Source of the DNA: Rotaria macrura
Taxonomy: Eukaryota > Rotifera > Eurotatoria > Philodinida > Philodinidae
Assembly: GCA_900239685.1 (NCBI GenBank)
Contig: OENT01000661.1
Span: forward strand, 1-64,000
Length of the DNA stretch: 64,000 bases
Reading direction: 5' to 3'
Within the stretch, counting starts at the first letter, position 1. Every line of letters begins with the position of its first letter. Positions 45,019-57,050 of this stretch are shown here, in pieces. Made by a program: the position numbers and the translations under genes. The notes under the pieces are model-generated. The model saw only the letters and a list, made by a program, of their open reading frames with translations, did not search any database and had not been told where the DNA came from.

Positions 45019-46379
45019 TCACTGGATTCTCCCACGTGGATAGAAAGAGGAACTATCTAATCACTGATGAAATCTTGCGAAAATCGTGTAAAATGAAATC
45101 ATTCAATCAATTTGAACAGACGCTGTAAATAAAATATCTGCCATTTTGAATCACAAAAAACAATCTTACTTCTAGCAGCTGTAATACTTCATTAGAAGAC
45201 CACTCTGCCGCTCACTCAATCAATTCTGACATTATTCAACCATGAGTCTACCAGTTCAGGTAATCACAGTTTTGTCTTGCAAAGATTCAAATCTGATTAG
45301 CTGGTGGCTTGGTATTGATGATCGAAGAGTAGAATAACTTAGGATTTAGTTTCTCTAAGATAGCTGCCGTATTGTGTTGGGATATTTTACGTCATCACTT
45401 ATCAAGATGCCTCGTTAAAAATTTCATGTGATCCTTGCTGTTACGGTAAGTTACGGTCACGTCGGGAACAGTTCGTAGTGATTTTAGTCGCATGCATGAA
45501 ATTTCTGATTGTATTCAATTAACTCAATTGATTTTATGTCTATACCTATGACTGGAAAAATGATGCTCATCAGAAAAGTCACATTTACCCCTGGTCTATA
45601 GAAACATGTCTAATAATAACAGCCGTTTTGTGTCCCGTTCAGTGACGTTTTCTTTAGTAACTGAAAATCAATCAAAACTACATAATCGATTAAAAAGTAA
45701 TTTTAGTACGGCGAACAACTCAATTCCAACATACTGTTATATTCTAGGCAACTAACTAACTCGAGGGTTTGACACACCTATAGCAGTCTCTGTGTGTGAG
45801 AAAAGATCAACGATTTCCCCAACAACACCTTAGTGAAATAGCTACTACCACCATAGTCCAATAAAAATACATTTTCCTCTGTGGTTGCTTCGTCTTCCTT
45901 TGCTAAAGAAATAAGTTGTTGATATTACTCATAGAGCAAATCACTCGGCGAACTGCGTTGTCTCCATCACGTACCAAGATCCACTGTAGAAGAGAAATTC
46001 TGTGTGTCGTCAGTATAATCAAGTCTACGATATCGGCTGCATGCTTCTAACTATGAGATTCTCATGGTGTGTGATGACTGCGAGCTCTATTGATATGTTC
46101 CATTGGCGAGCAGTAGGATGGAAACTAAAAAAGAAAATGTCAGCTACGAGAGGTGAAAAGAAAGAAAAATAAGAAAAATAAGCGTATAAAGGCATTTTGG
46201 CCTTCTTGTGATTCACTTTCACATAAAAGTTAGTCGATCAAAGAAAAGATCTTATATTTGATGAAAGAAAAAATGTGTATCCACTTTTCTTTTCCTTTGC
46301 AATTCTGTCTCATTCTGTTCTCTCCGGTTTCTATACTGTGTTTCATTTGCAACATGAAAGTAAGAGCAGTAGAAAGCAA

Positions 46380-46852
46380 ATGACTGCACCCACAATATCA
46401 GACAAATGTCTGTGTGGTCCAATATCTGTCTCTGTTCCACAAGTTGCGTTCAATAAAGCCGAGAATGTAGGGGTATGTTATTGTAAAAATTGTCGTCAAA
46501 GTGGTGGCTGTCTAGCATTGTGCAATTTTCATCTATCAGTAGGCGATTTTAAATAAGAGGCCAACGAAAACTGTATCAAGATCCAAACACAGACAGTGGC
46601 ACAACAGTAGAACTGGCATTCTGCAATAGTTGTAGTTCACCTGTCTAAGGTAAAAATCCGAAATTTATCGGTCTAATAGCAGTGAGATTCGGTCTGTTCG
46701 ATCAATTACCAAAACCTGACATGGCAGTCGACTGTAAAAATCGTCCAAATTGGAATAAAATAAGAATGGATAGTGTAAAAGAACATGAAGCTATGCCAGA
46801 ATTCACAGAGGATTTGAAAAAATGGTTTTACGAAAAGAATGTATCCATTTAG
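46380..46852 (+). pseudogene. GFA/CENP-V-like zinc protein pseudogene, copy A
   Basis: Glutathione-dependent formaldehyde-activating enzyme (GFA) fold. Visible are DKCLCGPISV (C-x-C), VCYCKNCRQSGGC (zinc-site Cys) and, after a frame change, LYQDPNTDSGTTVELAFCNSC with SPV, GLIAVRFGLFDQLPKPDMAV and a C-terminal KKWF. A one-base deletion near 46549 ends the first frame at 46556. A TAA at 46646-46648 replaces the Tyr codon of the usual SPVYG. Both lesions occur also in copy B, so the gene was dead before duplication. I start at the ATG at 46380 (MTAPTISDK); upstream sequence in frame is not family-like. Function would have been cytosolic, with small thiol adducts as possible substrates. Confidence 0.85.
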
Positions 46853-47168
46853 TGTATAATTTACTAGTTTTATTTAGAAGTTTTAAAACGCATCTTTTCT
46901 GTGCATTTGTAAACAAAAATTATAAACGTCGGTTCTTAGCTGTAGCTTTCATTATTACTTACTCGATTCCTTATTCGTGTGATATTATTCGTTTCAAAAA
47001 TCCAAACACAATAAAATAAATCACAGTTCTACATAAATATTCCCTAGCAATATTATTCATCAAGTATGACTAATGATGTCATCTCGACTTTTATTGGATT
47101 ATGCTACGATGAAATTCATCAGTCTCTTATAGGTCGATTTTAATTTAAGAAACATCCTCAATTGGGAT

Positions 47169-47224
47169 GAGGGTGTGGGTGTGGGTGTATGCATTCACGT
47201 GAAATTTACATCCACACACTCATA
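47169..47224. repeat. Telomere-like palindrome 8 (right edge of copy A)
   Basis: GAGGGTGTGGGTGTGGGTGT (over two perfect TGTGGG units), a spacer ATGCATTCACG, then ACATCCACACACTC. Confidence 0.75.
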
Positions 47225-47859
47225 CATAGATCCTACATAAAAGCTGATGAAATCTGGATTGAATCTCTCATGAGAACCCTAAAAAATTTTGGAAAAAGTC
47301 TTGTTTAACAATGAACCATTCTGAAAGTAGGAGATTCGAGAATTCGAAAAAAGATCCTTGTTAGCATTCTCAAGAAATCAATAGTGAGCATTGTTAAAAT
47401 CAGGAATTGAATGATTTATAAATGATTACGTTTTGTATCATGATGTGCTTCTGTTTACAATTCTTTGATTCATCCTCTTTTCTTGATTTGCCCCTAGGGA
47501 TTGTAGAGACGGTGTACGTGGTTAAGTTTTTCTTCACTCTTTTTCTCTTCTTCTGTGTGAAGTCTGTCCTTTTATTGTGTTTCTTTTGCATAATGATTTT
47601 TTTCTGTAGACAATATCCTTATATTGACAAAGACCTCTAAAAGTAATCTGCATGTGTCGTAAAATAGAGTTCCTTGTGCCGTATCTTACAAGCTCAGAAA
47701 TGCGATCCCACAGTATCTTCTTTCACCATAGATTCAAATTGATCTGTTCCTTAAGTGTGAAGTATCTATTCTATGAACCACCATTAAGAAATGGCAATTT
47801 ACTTTATTTTATCATATCAACTCAATAAATTCTTCTATTCATTATCGTTTTCATCAGGT
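47225..47859. other. No gene recognised
   Basis: Intergenic; short ORFs only. The right part may hold the 3' UTR of the minus-strand gene ending at 47860. Confidence 0.45.
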
Positions 47860-48534
47860 TTAGACGTTACTCTCTGGAACTTTACAAACATATGTCGAGT
47901 GGGCATCATTTTTCAGTTCTTTGTCGTATACAATCAATGCTTGCTCACGTAAATGAGCTTGTCGTCTAGCCAAGCAGAATATTAGTATCACATAAAAGAA
48001 AACGAACAGACTGCACATTAATAGAAGGCCGAGTATTCTTTTGCTGTTGCTGTTGTTATTATCTGGTGTCATTGTAGTAGGAGTCGCTGTTAGAAATATA
48101 ACTCGTACAAGGCCACATTTTTTAGATTGATCAACTATATGATTCGTTTTTCCTGAATCCATTTTGGCATAATTTTTTATATTGCATTCGTCATTGTCAC
48201 CATTCTTTAATAAATAATTTACGATGATGCCTAATGCGAAAACGACAAACGCCACTATAGTTTCAATAATTATAGCTTGCACCGAAGCCTTGCGCAAAAC
48301 TCGTTTCATACGAGGGATAAAATTCTTTTGAGTCAATGGAATCTTCCCTAACCCTTTCAGATATGACATAGAGGTAAACCTTGTTTATATAATGTCATGG
48401 GAATTAGTTATCTTACCTACTATTAGAGAATGTTCAGCTTGAGGTCGCTTGCATCCAGGGCAGATGCCATCTTTATCAGCTAAGCGAAGTTCTTCTAGTG
48501 ATTGCTGAGAAAACTTACAATTCCTGGTCTCCAT
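47860..48534 (-). CDS. Two-transmembrane protein of unknown function, two exons
   Basis: Exon 1 is 48534-48417, exon 2 is 48353-47860. The 63-bp intron (48416-48354) starts GTAAGA and ends CTGAAAG in phase 1. The product is about 203 residues. The cytosolic-like N-terminus has a small Cys cluster (GICPGCKRPQAEH). TM1 is QAIIIETIVAFVVFALGIIV, about 62-92. A loop has two Cys and Thr/Asn-rich sequence. TM2 is LGLLLMCSLFVFFYVILIFC, then a charged tail ends KVPESNV. Initiation at METRNCKF is chosen because upstream codons are unremarkable. It is open, cleanly spliced and amphipathic as expected, so likely real; no family recognised. Confidence 0.68.
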
Positions 48535-49796
48535 TTTCACTACAATATAAAGAAAAGAAACTTTTAACGATGCACAGTTAGGATGTACTTTATCTATCAC
48601 AACCTACGTTTTTAAGAGTATACACTGTTATCGAAAAGCTTCTATTGACGTAATTCCTTAATCTGTACCATAGATTACACATTTATATTGATAATTCTTT
48701 CTGATCAATATTTGTCGATGGTGGTTAACTCTATCGCAATAGACAGACATCGAACCGCAGAGGAAAAAAATACTGTAATCTCTGCAGCGGTTTCGCGATT
48801 GAAAAGGTTCTGAAAATTACTGAGTGTTTCATGCAGACAACACTATGTACAATAGGTTTTTCTAAACTTTAAATAGTATGTTGCATGATCAATGTCATTG
48901 TTAGCGATCTTCAATGTCATCTATTATTTAAAAACAGAAAAAACAGTATTAATCGTTTGATAAGGCCATCGTCTTGGTATTTTTCATGTGGTACAGACAA
49001 ACGGAATGGCAGAGTATTAATAATCGATTGTCATATTTTATTTGTGCTTACGAAAATTTCTGGAACATCTATGAAGAAATCATGAGTGTCACGTCCGGTA
49101 GAGATCCCATAGGTCCACTTTTCAGACCATCAGAATTCAGGACGAGTTTTCTTTTGTCTAGCTCGCATTAGCAAAATCGGGGTTGTTGAATGCGAGTCAA
49201 AACTCTGAATTTCAAAATTTTGAATTTGACTTATTTTCAAAAAAAGCTAGCTTTTCAAGAACATATTTTTGAATACAAAAACAGGCTTATTGAGAAAAAT
49301 TTAATTTTCATGAAAACACTTGCAAAGTTATTTTAAATTAAATATATTTCAAAGAATTTATTTTCGAATCTACCTATTGGTTTATTGTCAAAGATTAAAC
49401 TGTTATGAAAGCAGTTGTGTTTTTTTGAAAAAGGCTTTGTATTTCATATTTGGAAAAGCTTACGATAATTTTTGTAAATATGGTAGATATATTTTCATAA
49501 AATAGAAAAAACGAAATCTGGTCACTCTCTTCAAACAATGCAGCTCTCACTTTTGATTTGGTTTCAACACATACAGTTACTAACTCTAGATAGTAACATT
49601 GAAAATATAACAAAAAGCCGTGCATTTTGCACAGGGTCTAACTAATATGCTTATCAGAGTTATGAACATAATTCAATACCAGCCATACGCACAGTTGGCC
49701 GAAAAAATAATATCGACATGAACAATGGTCAGTTCATGTTTAAGAGAGTTGTTAACAGTTAAGAACATGTTTTATTCTATGATTTAGTCTCAACAT
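48535..49796. other. No gene recognised
   Basis: AT-rich spacer with no supported ORF or repeat. Confidence 0.45.
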
Positions 49797-50085
49797 TCAA
49801 AGAGTTATCATAAATAGATAATGAAACAAAATTGATAATGTGCTATGGTTTTTCACTTTACAACTGTAAATATATAATAAACCATCAAAGTATACTATAG
49901 CATTTACAGCCCCGATAGAATATTGTTCACCAAGGTCATTTATACCGCATTGAATAGCAATTTTCTTAGGTTGTTTTAGTCTAGCCCCTAAACCTACAGT
50001 AAACTGAACACACATAGGATGACAACGATACTCTTCTTCTTGTTGCAATTTTACCAATGAACACTACATAAATGAATTAGATGGA
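49797..50085 (-). CDS. Possible terminal exon of an unidentified gene
   Basis: After a candidate acceptor TTTATGTAG the minus strand reads CSLVKLQQEEEYRCHPMC, FTVGLGARLKQPKKIAIQCG and SIGAVNAIVYFDGLLYIYSC, and stops at 49797. Five cysteines and alternating beta-like pattern suggest coding, but upstream exons were not found. Confidence 0.35.
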
Positions 50086-50809
50086 GATTTTTTGGTTTTT
50101 CTTTAGACTAAATGAAGACTTTGTAGCTGCATCTATGACAATAGAATTTTGTGCATACTTGCATTAATCATAGTGTTCTCACCCGAACAAACTAGTGTAA
50201 GTGTGAGCTATACCAACCACTGCGAAGACCTGACTAAAGTAAACACGTGCCTAATAAAGTAGTTCTTCTTTTAATTCTTTTAGTTAACTTACATCAGGTA
50301 TAAATTATCATCATTGCAAACAGTTAAAATTCTACATTTGCAGAATTACAAGAGAAGCAACAATGAACTACACGTGATTAGAGTTGCCATTCACTGGAAA
50401 CATCATTTCTTTAAACATTTTCTTTTCAACATTTTCCCAGCATACCATAAACACACTTTTAACGGCAGAATATGCGGTTCTTTCTTGTCTTTCAAGATGA
50501 TTTGTTATATTATTGATTATCGATTATTTATATTCGTCTAGAACATGAATTATAAATATTTTAACTTCCTGACCATTCCTACAAAATCTAAAATAAACGA
50601 AAGGCATCGATGTGAATTTACTTTGATGGTATGCTTTATACTTTCCACGTCATGTAAACCAATAAAAAGTTTGCTTCAAGTGATAATGAACCAATAATGA
50701 GATGTACCTACCAGAGGTGATCCCTGGAAAAGATTTTCCCTCCTGTTCTACTACTTTTTTTTCCGGTGGATGGCAAGGCAATTGATGAAAACTTTGTCCT
50801 GGTTAGCCT
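50086..50809. other. No gene recognised
   Basis: AT-rich sequence with no supported feature. Confidence 0.4.
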
Positions 50810-51298
50810 TACTGTACTGAAAACAAAAATGGTACGATAACAAACCTAAAGGAGTACTGTGAACAAAAAAAAGTTTTCTAACATACAACGAAACCTAAAA
50901 CGATTTCGATTTCGTTGCAATTATCTGAAACATATTGGGTTCGGTACAGACCCCTACAAAAAACTTGAAAGAGTGTCCTGAGCCAATGACAATCAATTTT
51001 AGTCAGCCCAAGTTTTGTACGGAACCATTTGAGGGTTTCGTATTGTCTTCCTAANTTAGGAAGACAATACGAAACCCTCAAATGGTTCCGTACAAAACTT
51101 GGGCTGACTAAAATTGATTGTCATTGGCTCAGGACACTCTTTCAAGTTTTTTGTAGGGGTCTGTACCGAACCCAATATGTTTCAGATAATTGCAACGAAA
51201 TCGAAATCGTTTTAGGTTTCGTTGTATGTTAGAAAACTTTTTTTCGTTCGCAGTACTCCTTTAGGTTCAGTATCGCACCATTTTTTTTTCAGTGTGTC
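50810..51298. mobile_element. Near-perfect palindrome, ~240 bp arms, N at the dyad
   Basis: The arms are identical for about 175 bp around the single N at 51055 (CTTCCTAA N TTAGGAAG). They diverge slightly further out (AACAAAAATGG versus AAAAAAAATGG) and end near CACTGAAAA. Graded divergence suggests a real hairpin-type MITE, with the centre unresolved in assembly. The identical ORFs on both strands are a consequence. Confidence 0.72.
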
Positions 51299-51822
51299 GG
51301 TGCCAAGGAGCACATTACTCTGACATGACATCGTAGATTGAGGCCACAGCAAGGGCTGGACGTCCCTTTCTAGGGCATAGTTTCAAGGAGCACATCATCC
51401 TAACGTAATTAAGCGCAAATTAAATCATGGATGTCATTTAAAATGGCAGCAATTTATCTTGAGCGAAATGCAATCTTTTTTCTATCTTCATTTTCCCTCT
51501 CTTTTTCTAACTCTCTCTAGCTCGTCTCTTTTGGAGAGAAGCTAATTTATAGTCGATCATTTTCGAATACAAAAAATATTCTTTACATCATTACTTCTTT
51601 TATAGATCCCATAAAATATTTAAACACCTTAATTTTTTTCTTGATTCCCCTTCACTACAACCCAGTCTGGTAAAAATTGAAATAACCCCATTTTTACACA
51701 TTAAACAGCGTATATTTTAACGTTTTATGAAATGCGAGCTTTTTTGGAAAACAAAGAGAGCTTGTGAAGGTTAACATTTAGGAAATCATTTGTTTCGAAG
51801 AAGAAAATTTTTTGGGAGATCA
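51299..51822. other. No gene recognised
   Basis: Contains two copies of AAGGAGCACAT(T/C)A about 75 bp apart and otherwise AT-rich sequence. Confidence 0.4.
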
Positions 51823-53040
51823 GAATTTCGGCCCACGGAAATTTCAGACCGAACTTTCGGACCGGGCCAAAAGTCCGGTTAAATTTCGGGCTGGCCGAAA
51901 TTTCTCTAGGACTTTCAGCCCGACCCGAAAGTGACCTCATAGTCCAAAAATAAAAATTTAATTTTTTAAATTAATTGCTAATTATCATAGTGCTGAGCAG
52001 GACGACACGAGGCTATGCTATCTTTTTCAAGGCCGGTTATAAATGGTATTGTCTTTGAGATAGTTATTATTTCCTTACAATATATCTCAAAGTAAAAGAG
52101 AGTGTAGTCTTATTAGATGGGCTATCAATTGATATTCCTCCTTTTGTCTATTGCGCGCTTATGATTGTGTCTTCTCCAGCGTTATTAATGCTTCAAATTT
52201 CTTAATTTTTAATTACATATGTTCAGTTTTTTCTAGCAAGATCATTTTCTTAAATTCTAAATAAAACAAAAACATGGAGAAGTAATACGTTCAAAAGAAG
52301 AAAGTTAAGATAAACGACAAAAGTATCTCTAAATATTTTAACACCAAAATATAAGTTTTATTTTATTGTTTGGCTGATTCTACTCTTCTTTGCATCGTTC
52401 CATATGGAGTAGCCCTTGACGGATAAGTGCGACGTTTTCTTTTGTTTGTATTGCCAGTTACTGTCACTACTGGCACCAATATTGATGCTTGAAACGATGC
52501 TGTTGCAGAAGAAAGTTAACGAGAAACGTCTAGTAAATAGAAACTTGAACTACTGAGAAATGTCTTAGAACGTAATTCTAAAATACTGAAAATAGTTTCA
52601 TGGAAAGGCATCTCTCATTCTATTAAATACAAGATGATATTACTGTTCTCCAACCCCTGATATTGCGGAATTCCAAGTAGTTATTTTCAGTCAGCAAGCC
52701 ATAATTTGAATAATTGATTGTCCTAACTGAAACTTATCAACTATGAAGTTCATATTACATTTTCACCTACTGACATGGAATGCCATTGATCCAGATGAAA
52801 TGTACTGAGCAAGATGCTGTAGCTATGGTATGATCTAAACTCATGCTGTAAGGTACTGCACCATCCCGCTCAGCACTACTTCGTCCTGCTCAGCTCTATG
52901 ACGTCCTGTTCGGCACTATGATAATTAGCAATTAATTAAAAAAATTTAAGTATTATTTTTGGAGCATGAGGTCACTTTCGGCCTGGCCCGAAAATTCACC
53001 GGAATTTCGGACCGGTCAGAAACTTCCGTGGCCGAAATTC
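51823..53040. mobile_element. 1.2 kb element with ~200 bp TIRs rich in TTTCGGACCGG
   Basis: Left GAATTTCGGCCCACGG, right complement of GAATTTCGGCCACGG. Inner matches include GGTCACTTTCG/CGAAAGTGACC, AATTGCTAATTATCATAGTGC and GAGCAGGACGA. Superfamily undetermined. Inside, the minus strand around 52510-52363 reads like a C-terminal coding exon. Confidence 0.72.
52363..52510 (-). pseudogene. C-terminal exon-like fragment inside the TIR element
   Basis: After a possible acceptor (CTGCAACAG) it reads SILVPVVTVTGNTNKRKRRT then YPSRATPYGTMQRRVESAKQ and a stop. A basic cluster is visible, but nothing recognisable; upstream coding was not found. Confidence 0.3.
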
Positions 53041-54840
53041 ATGTAACACAATTTTTTTACCGCTCAATAGTGCGTACTTTTTAAGTATCAAAACGCCTTT
53101 ATTTTAACTCTTGTCTTACAGAAAAGAGAAGAATATAAAACAAATGAACGCGATTGATTCTTCCGTGATCATCTTAAGTTGACCCATATACTATTTATGA
53201 AAACTAGCTAAAAGATGAGCTTTCATCACGAAAAAGAATACAAGAATAAAACAAAAATGACTCTTATATCTGACTAGTTGCTTTTCTTAACGAATGTATG
53301 AAAGTATGAATAACAATAGAAGAAGAAAGGACACAGAGCAAGCTTTTCTGTCCTGTGTGGTCTTGTGCTGATCTCTGATTTATAGTGATGGTATGTTGAA
53401 AATACAGAGTGACACTATTTTTTTCCAGGGGATATACATATATAGATCCGGTTGAAAGAAATCAACACTATTCCTAATAGATCAACTGGATCAATCATTA
53501 ATTAATGCGCCTAAAACCAAAAAATTGTAAGCTTTGCAAATCAACTTTCGAAGGTCCGTAATAATCGCATTCGTAGTCTTTTTGTGAAACATCACCTTAA
53601 AAGAAGTGTTGAAGTGCTCAAGTGTAGAAATGTGCACCCCGCCCCCTTGCCACCCGAAGACGGGGGGTCAGGGCCATCACTGGCGGTTGCAGGCGCTTAC
53701 AAAGGAAACTAACAAAGGTGATATATAACTATCAGGTAATAGAGTTATAGATGAAACATTTCCTTCTTGAATTACTATGCTACGAAGTATATAATGATGA
53801 TAAACTATAGATCGTACAGATATAGATATAAAAGACCAGCTTTACGAGTTCATCAACAGTGTATGTATCGTATTCTATATTTTCATCCTGCAGGGATTAC
53901 GCTAAAAGCTTTTATTTCATCTGGTCAGTTTTCTCACAATAATTTCTCACTAAAGAACGACTGGATAAATCATCATTTATTTTCAAATCATAAACATGCA
54001 TAAATTCCAAAAAACCATGTTTATAAAAGCTTAGATATTTATCATCTTAGACAATACAAAAAGAATTACGAAAAAAATGAAACAGTTGTAGTGATAGTTG
54101 ATCGCGTTCAGTTCATTTGAAAATGAAAGTTTGAAGGATGGCAGTAAAATCAAAATTGATCACATTGTTATATTATATTGTCCTGTTTCTTTCTACAATG
54201 TAGAAGAAAGGTGATATTTCAGTACTATAAAAAATATTTCACAGGAATGTTTTCATTGATTGTAAACTTTAGATATGCTCAATATGCTATTTTAAAAGGA
54301 AACTATATTAGATTAAGACGAAATCTTTAGGATTTTAATCCCTGCTCAGTAGAAAAGATACTCTGTAAATAAAATAGTTAGTAAGAATTAGTGTTAAGGT
54401 GACGAAATCTAACTGATTCGGCGTGGTATGCTACTCACATTAATTTTACAGCTACTTGTATAATCTTTATTTTATCCTTTTTACTAGTAAATTAGATTAC
54501 ACATCGCCTGACAGAATTCGGACGGCTTCTATGAGTATCAAGAAGCAATGTCGAGCGTTCGTAATAACGGTGAGTCATATGCAATATTTGCTTTGGACAA
54601 CTTACGCCGATGGTTGAGCAGAAAGTGTCTGTTAATATTACACTCATCTGAAATTCTTTTTATAAATACCATGAGCATAGTTCGTCATGGCTAAGTTTTG
54701 TTTTAAAACTCGTTCAGCTTGGCGAGACAACATGATAAGAAGGAGGCTCGCACGGACTTTCTCTGTGGTGGTCCCAAAAGAGCCCTTCTTGGGAAAAATA
54801 CTTAATCGCAACGTCGAAATTGAAAAAAATAGTATTGCTA
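53041..54840. other. No gene recognised
   Basis: AT-rich, with one GC-rich block at about 53634-53700 (CACCCCGCCCCC...GGGGGG). No coding signal. Confidence 0.4.
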
Positions 54841-55113
54841 TTAACTAGTCTTGCGTTTACCTGGATATATGCAACAGTATGTCTTGAATCCAATCCAGCA
54901 ATATGCACCATCACCGTGTTTATCAGTCTTCATAGTTGTCATTCCCCATGGGCAGCTAGAACTCAAAAAACATAATGGTGATTCTCCCCGCCAAAAGCAG
55001 TTGTATCCGGATGACTCTCTATAAATTCGAAACTCTTTACATGTGCATGATAAATTATGAAATAAAATCATTGTTGCAACAAACAGAATCAGTCGCGCAA
55101 CATAAGTTGCCAT
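54841..55113 (-). CDS. Small Cys-rich secreted protein (CFWRG...KxYCC family)
   Basis: 90 codons from the ATG at 55113. A signal peptide (VARLILFVATMILFHNLSC) precedes the mature part, which has nine cysteines counting CTC: CTCKEF, NCFWRGESPLCFLSSSC, GDGAYCWIGFKTYCCIYPG. The order CFWRG-x-x-P-x-C ... C-P-x-G ... GDG-x-x-C-W-x-G-x-K-x-YCC recurs in small secreted proteins of several invertebrates, as far as I recall; their function is mostly unknown. No intron is required. It could be an extracellular or defence-type peptide, but I assign no role. Confidence 0.68.
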   Translation of the reverse strand: MATYVARLILFVATMILFHNLSCTCKEFRIYRESSGYNCFWRGESPLCFLSSSCPWGMTTMKTDKHGDGAYCWIGFKTYCCIYPGKRKTS

Positions 55114-55331
55114 ATCTCTTATCTAAAATTATACAAAGAAATCCAAACATAACGCGAATAAACTAGAAAAATACAAGCTTTCTCTATTTATACTGTTGAA
55201 GTCTTTCAGTTGTATTCGTATCATTAGTCATTTGTCTCGTAGTTGGTCTTGTCATATTTCTTGACATGGGTATGTATGTGCATGTACTTTTTATGCATTT
55301 TTCATTTCAATTTTCACAAAAACAACTTATT
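55114..55331. other. Short spacer, nothing seen
   Basis: Upstream flank of the minus-strand secreted-protein gene; promoter elements were not identified with confidence. Confidence 0.35.
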
Positions 55332-57050
55332 CGAATTTAGCACTGAATACTGACGATGGCTAAGTGTGTTTGGCATAATTCAACTTCAGCTATTGTCCTA
55401 TGCACAATCTACCAAGGACTTATAGTAAAGTGGTAATCTCTGGATCTCGTACACCTGTCTCTTTGCTTGCATTCATAGATAAAATGCTCGTTTTTGAATC
55501 AATAGAAGAGGCAGCCAGTAAGGAAAAAGTTGACTGTACATGCTATTCTTTTTCTTTTGATGCTGAGAAAATCAGGCTTTTCGGATATCAGCAACGGAAC
55601 ATGAAGATTACGGTCGTATTCGGAGCTTTTGTCCATAAAAGATTCAGTTTTTTATCGAAATGCAAATGATATTAGGAGTCCACCCAAAAGGTTGAATCTA
55701 TTGGCATAAATTTTTGGTTAAAATACTCTTCGTCAAAATGACATCTGAGGGAAATGACGTATCACGTTGTTCAGAAAGTTTGTGCAACAACCCTCCTACT
55801 ACAAGGTTGAAACGTGTGGCTTCCACCATCGTGTAGAGCGTTTATTTTTAGGATGCTACACCGCTTTTGACCTAATTGCTTCATTGTCGTCTTGAGAAAA
55901 GGATCGAGCCTTCTCTGCTAGGTCTGCTCATATTTCAGATAGTGTATTTCGATCATACTTCGAATCCACTGCAAAACGAGAAATCTGTTTCAGAAATCAC
56001 GATGCATGGTTCCGTAGATCTCATCAAGGGCAACAAGATGCACTATTTGGGTTAGCAGCTGGAATGAGCTTAGGTAGAAAAGGTGGCTATTTGGATATGA
56101 GGCATTGAGAAGCCGTGAAAACCTCACAAGCAAAATGCGTATTTTTCTTTGAAATCCCTCTCGATCACTCCGAAAACCCAACAACAGAGTGAGTTTTGGC
56201 TGCTCTTTCTTTTAGTAGTCTCTGAATTTCAAAATTGTCTGATTCTGTGTGAAGCCATTCACAGACACCATCTGAAAAATTCGAGGACTTTGAACGAATG
56301 TTTTTCTACTCTCCCCATCACAGATTTTAGCCCATATGAAATTGTACCTAAACTAAACTTCTTATCTTCAGACCTCTCCTGGTTAATAAGATGCAGGAGT
56401 ACTAAGTCGCAGCCGCCACCATTATAACTAAAATATAAGCCCACTTGGTCGTCAAAACTCTTTTCTTTTCCCAAGAAGACAATGATGCAATTAGCTAAAA
56501 ATCGGTGGACCAGCCTAAAAATGAATGCTCTAGATGATGATGGAAACCATATGTTTCACACTTTTAGTAGGAGGGTAGTTGCACGAACTTTTTGGATAAA
56601 CTGATATAAAATTACTCTAAAACAAAAGTGAGGTGGAATACGACCGAATTTCGATGGAAAATGTTTTTACCTAAAATTTATTTCATTCAATTTAACTTTT
56701 CGTGCAGACGCTGAATATCATTTAAATTTCATCAAAAAGCTGAGTATTTTATGGAAAAAAACTCCGACTGCGAGCGTTTTCCTTCATGCTCTGCTGCTGA
56801 TATCCGAAAAGTCTGACTTTCTCAGCATTATTAAGAAATAGAAAAGCGTGAATATTCAACATCTATCTTGCTGGCTGCCTATTCAATTGATTTGAAAACG
56901 AGAATTTTATCTCTCAATCCACAGAAGCAGTTTAGTTTGTAAAATCCAGAGATTACTACACGTCTTTCAGTTCCTAGTGGATTGTGCATAGGAAAACAAA
57001 TATAATTGAATTACGCTAAACACACTTAGCTATAATCAACATTGAATTCG
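55332..57050. mobile_element. Foldback-type element, 1.7 kb, ~550 bp arms
   Basis: Left CGAATTTAGCACTGA... pairs with the complement at 57050. Shared blocks: CTAAGTGTGTTT, CCTATGCACAATC, TTTTCGGATATCAGCA, GTGCAAC(A/T)ACCCTCCTACTA and CTAATTGC(T/A)TCATTGTC. The unpaired centre is about 55900-56470. Arm identity is roughly 75%, so it is older than the 37.3 kb palindrome. No transposase seen. Confidence 0.75.

Larger units (their letters stand above)
44970..47224. repeat. Duplicated telomere-bounded unit, copy A
   Basis: About 2.2 kb repeated in direct orientation at 60317-63753, by eye around 90% identical outside a 1.2 kb difference. Homology begins at the palindrome 44970-45018 and ends at the palindrome 47169-47224. 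Sequence beyond these points is unrelated between copies. It holds a GFA pseudogene and a decayed minus-strand ORF. Confidence 0.88.

Noticed and set aside
50878-51232. Identical 67-codon ORFs on both strands
   Set aside because: Product of the palindrome; each contains the central N and there is no coding signature.
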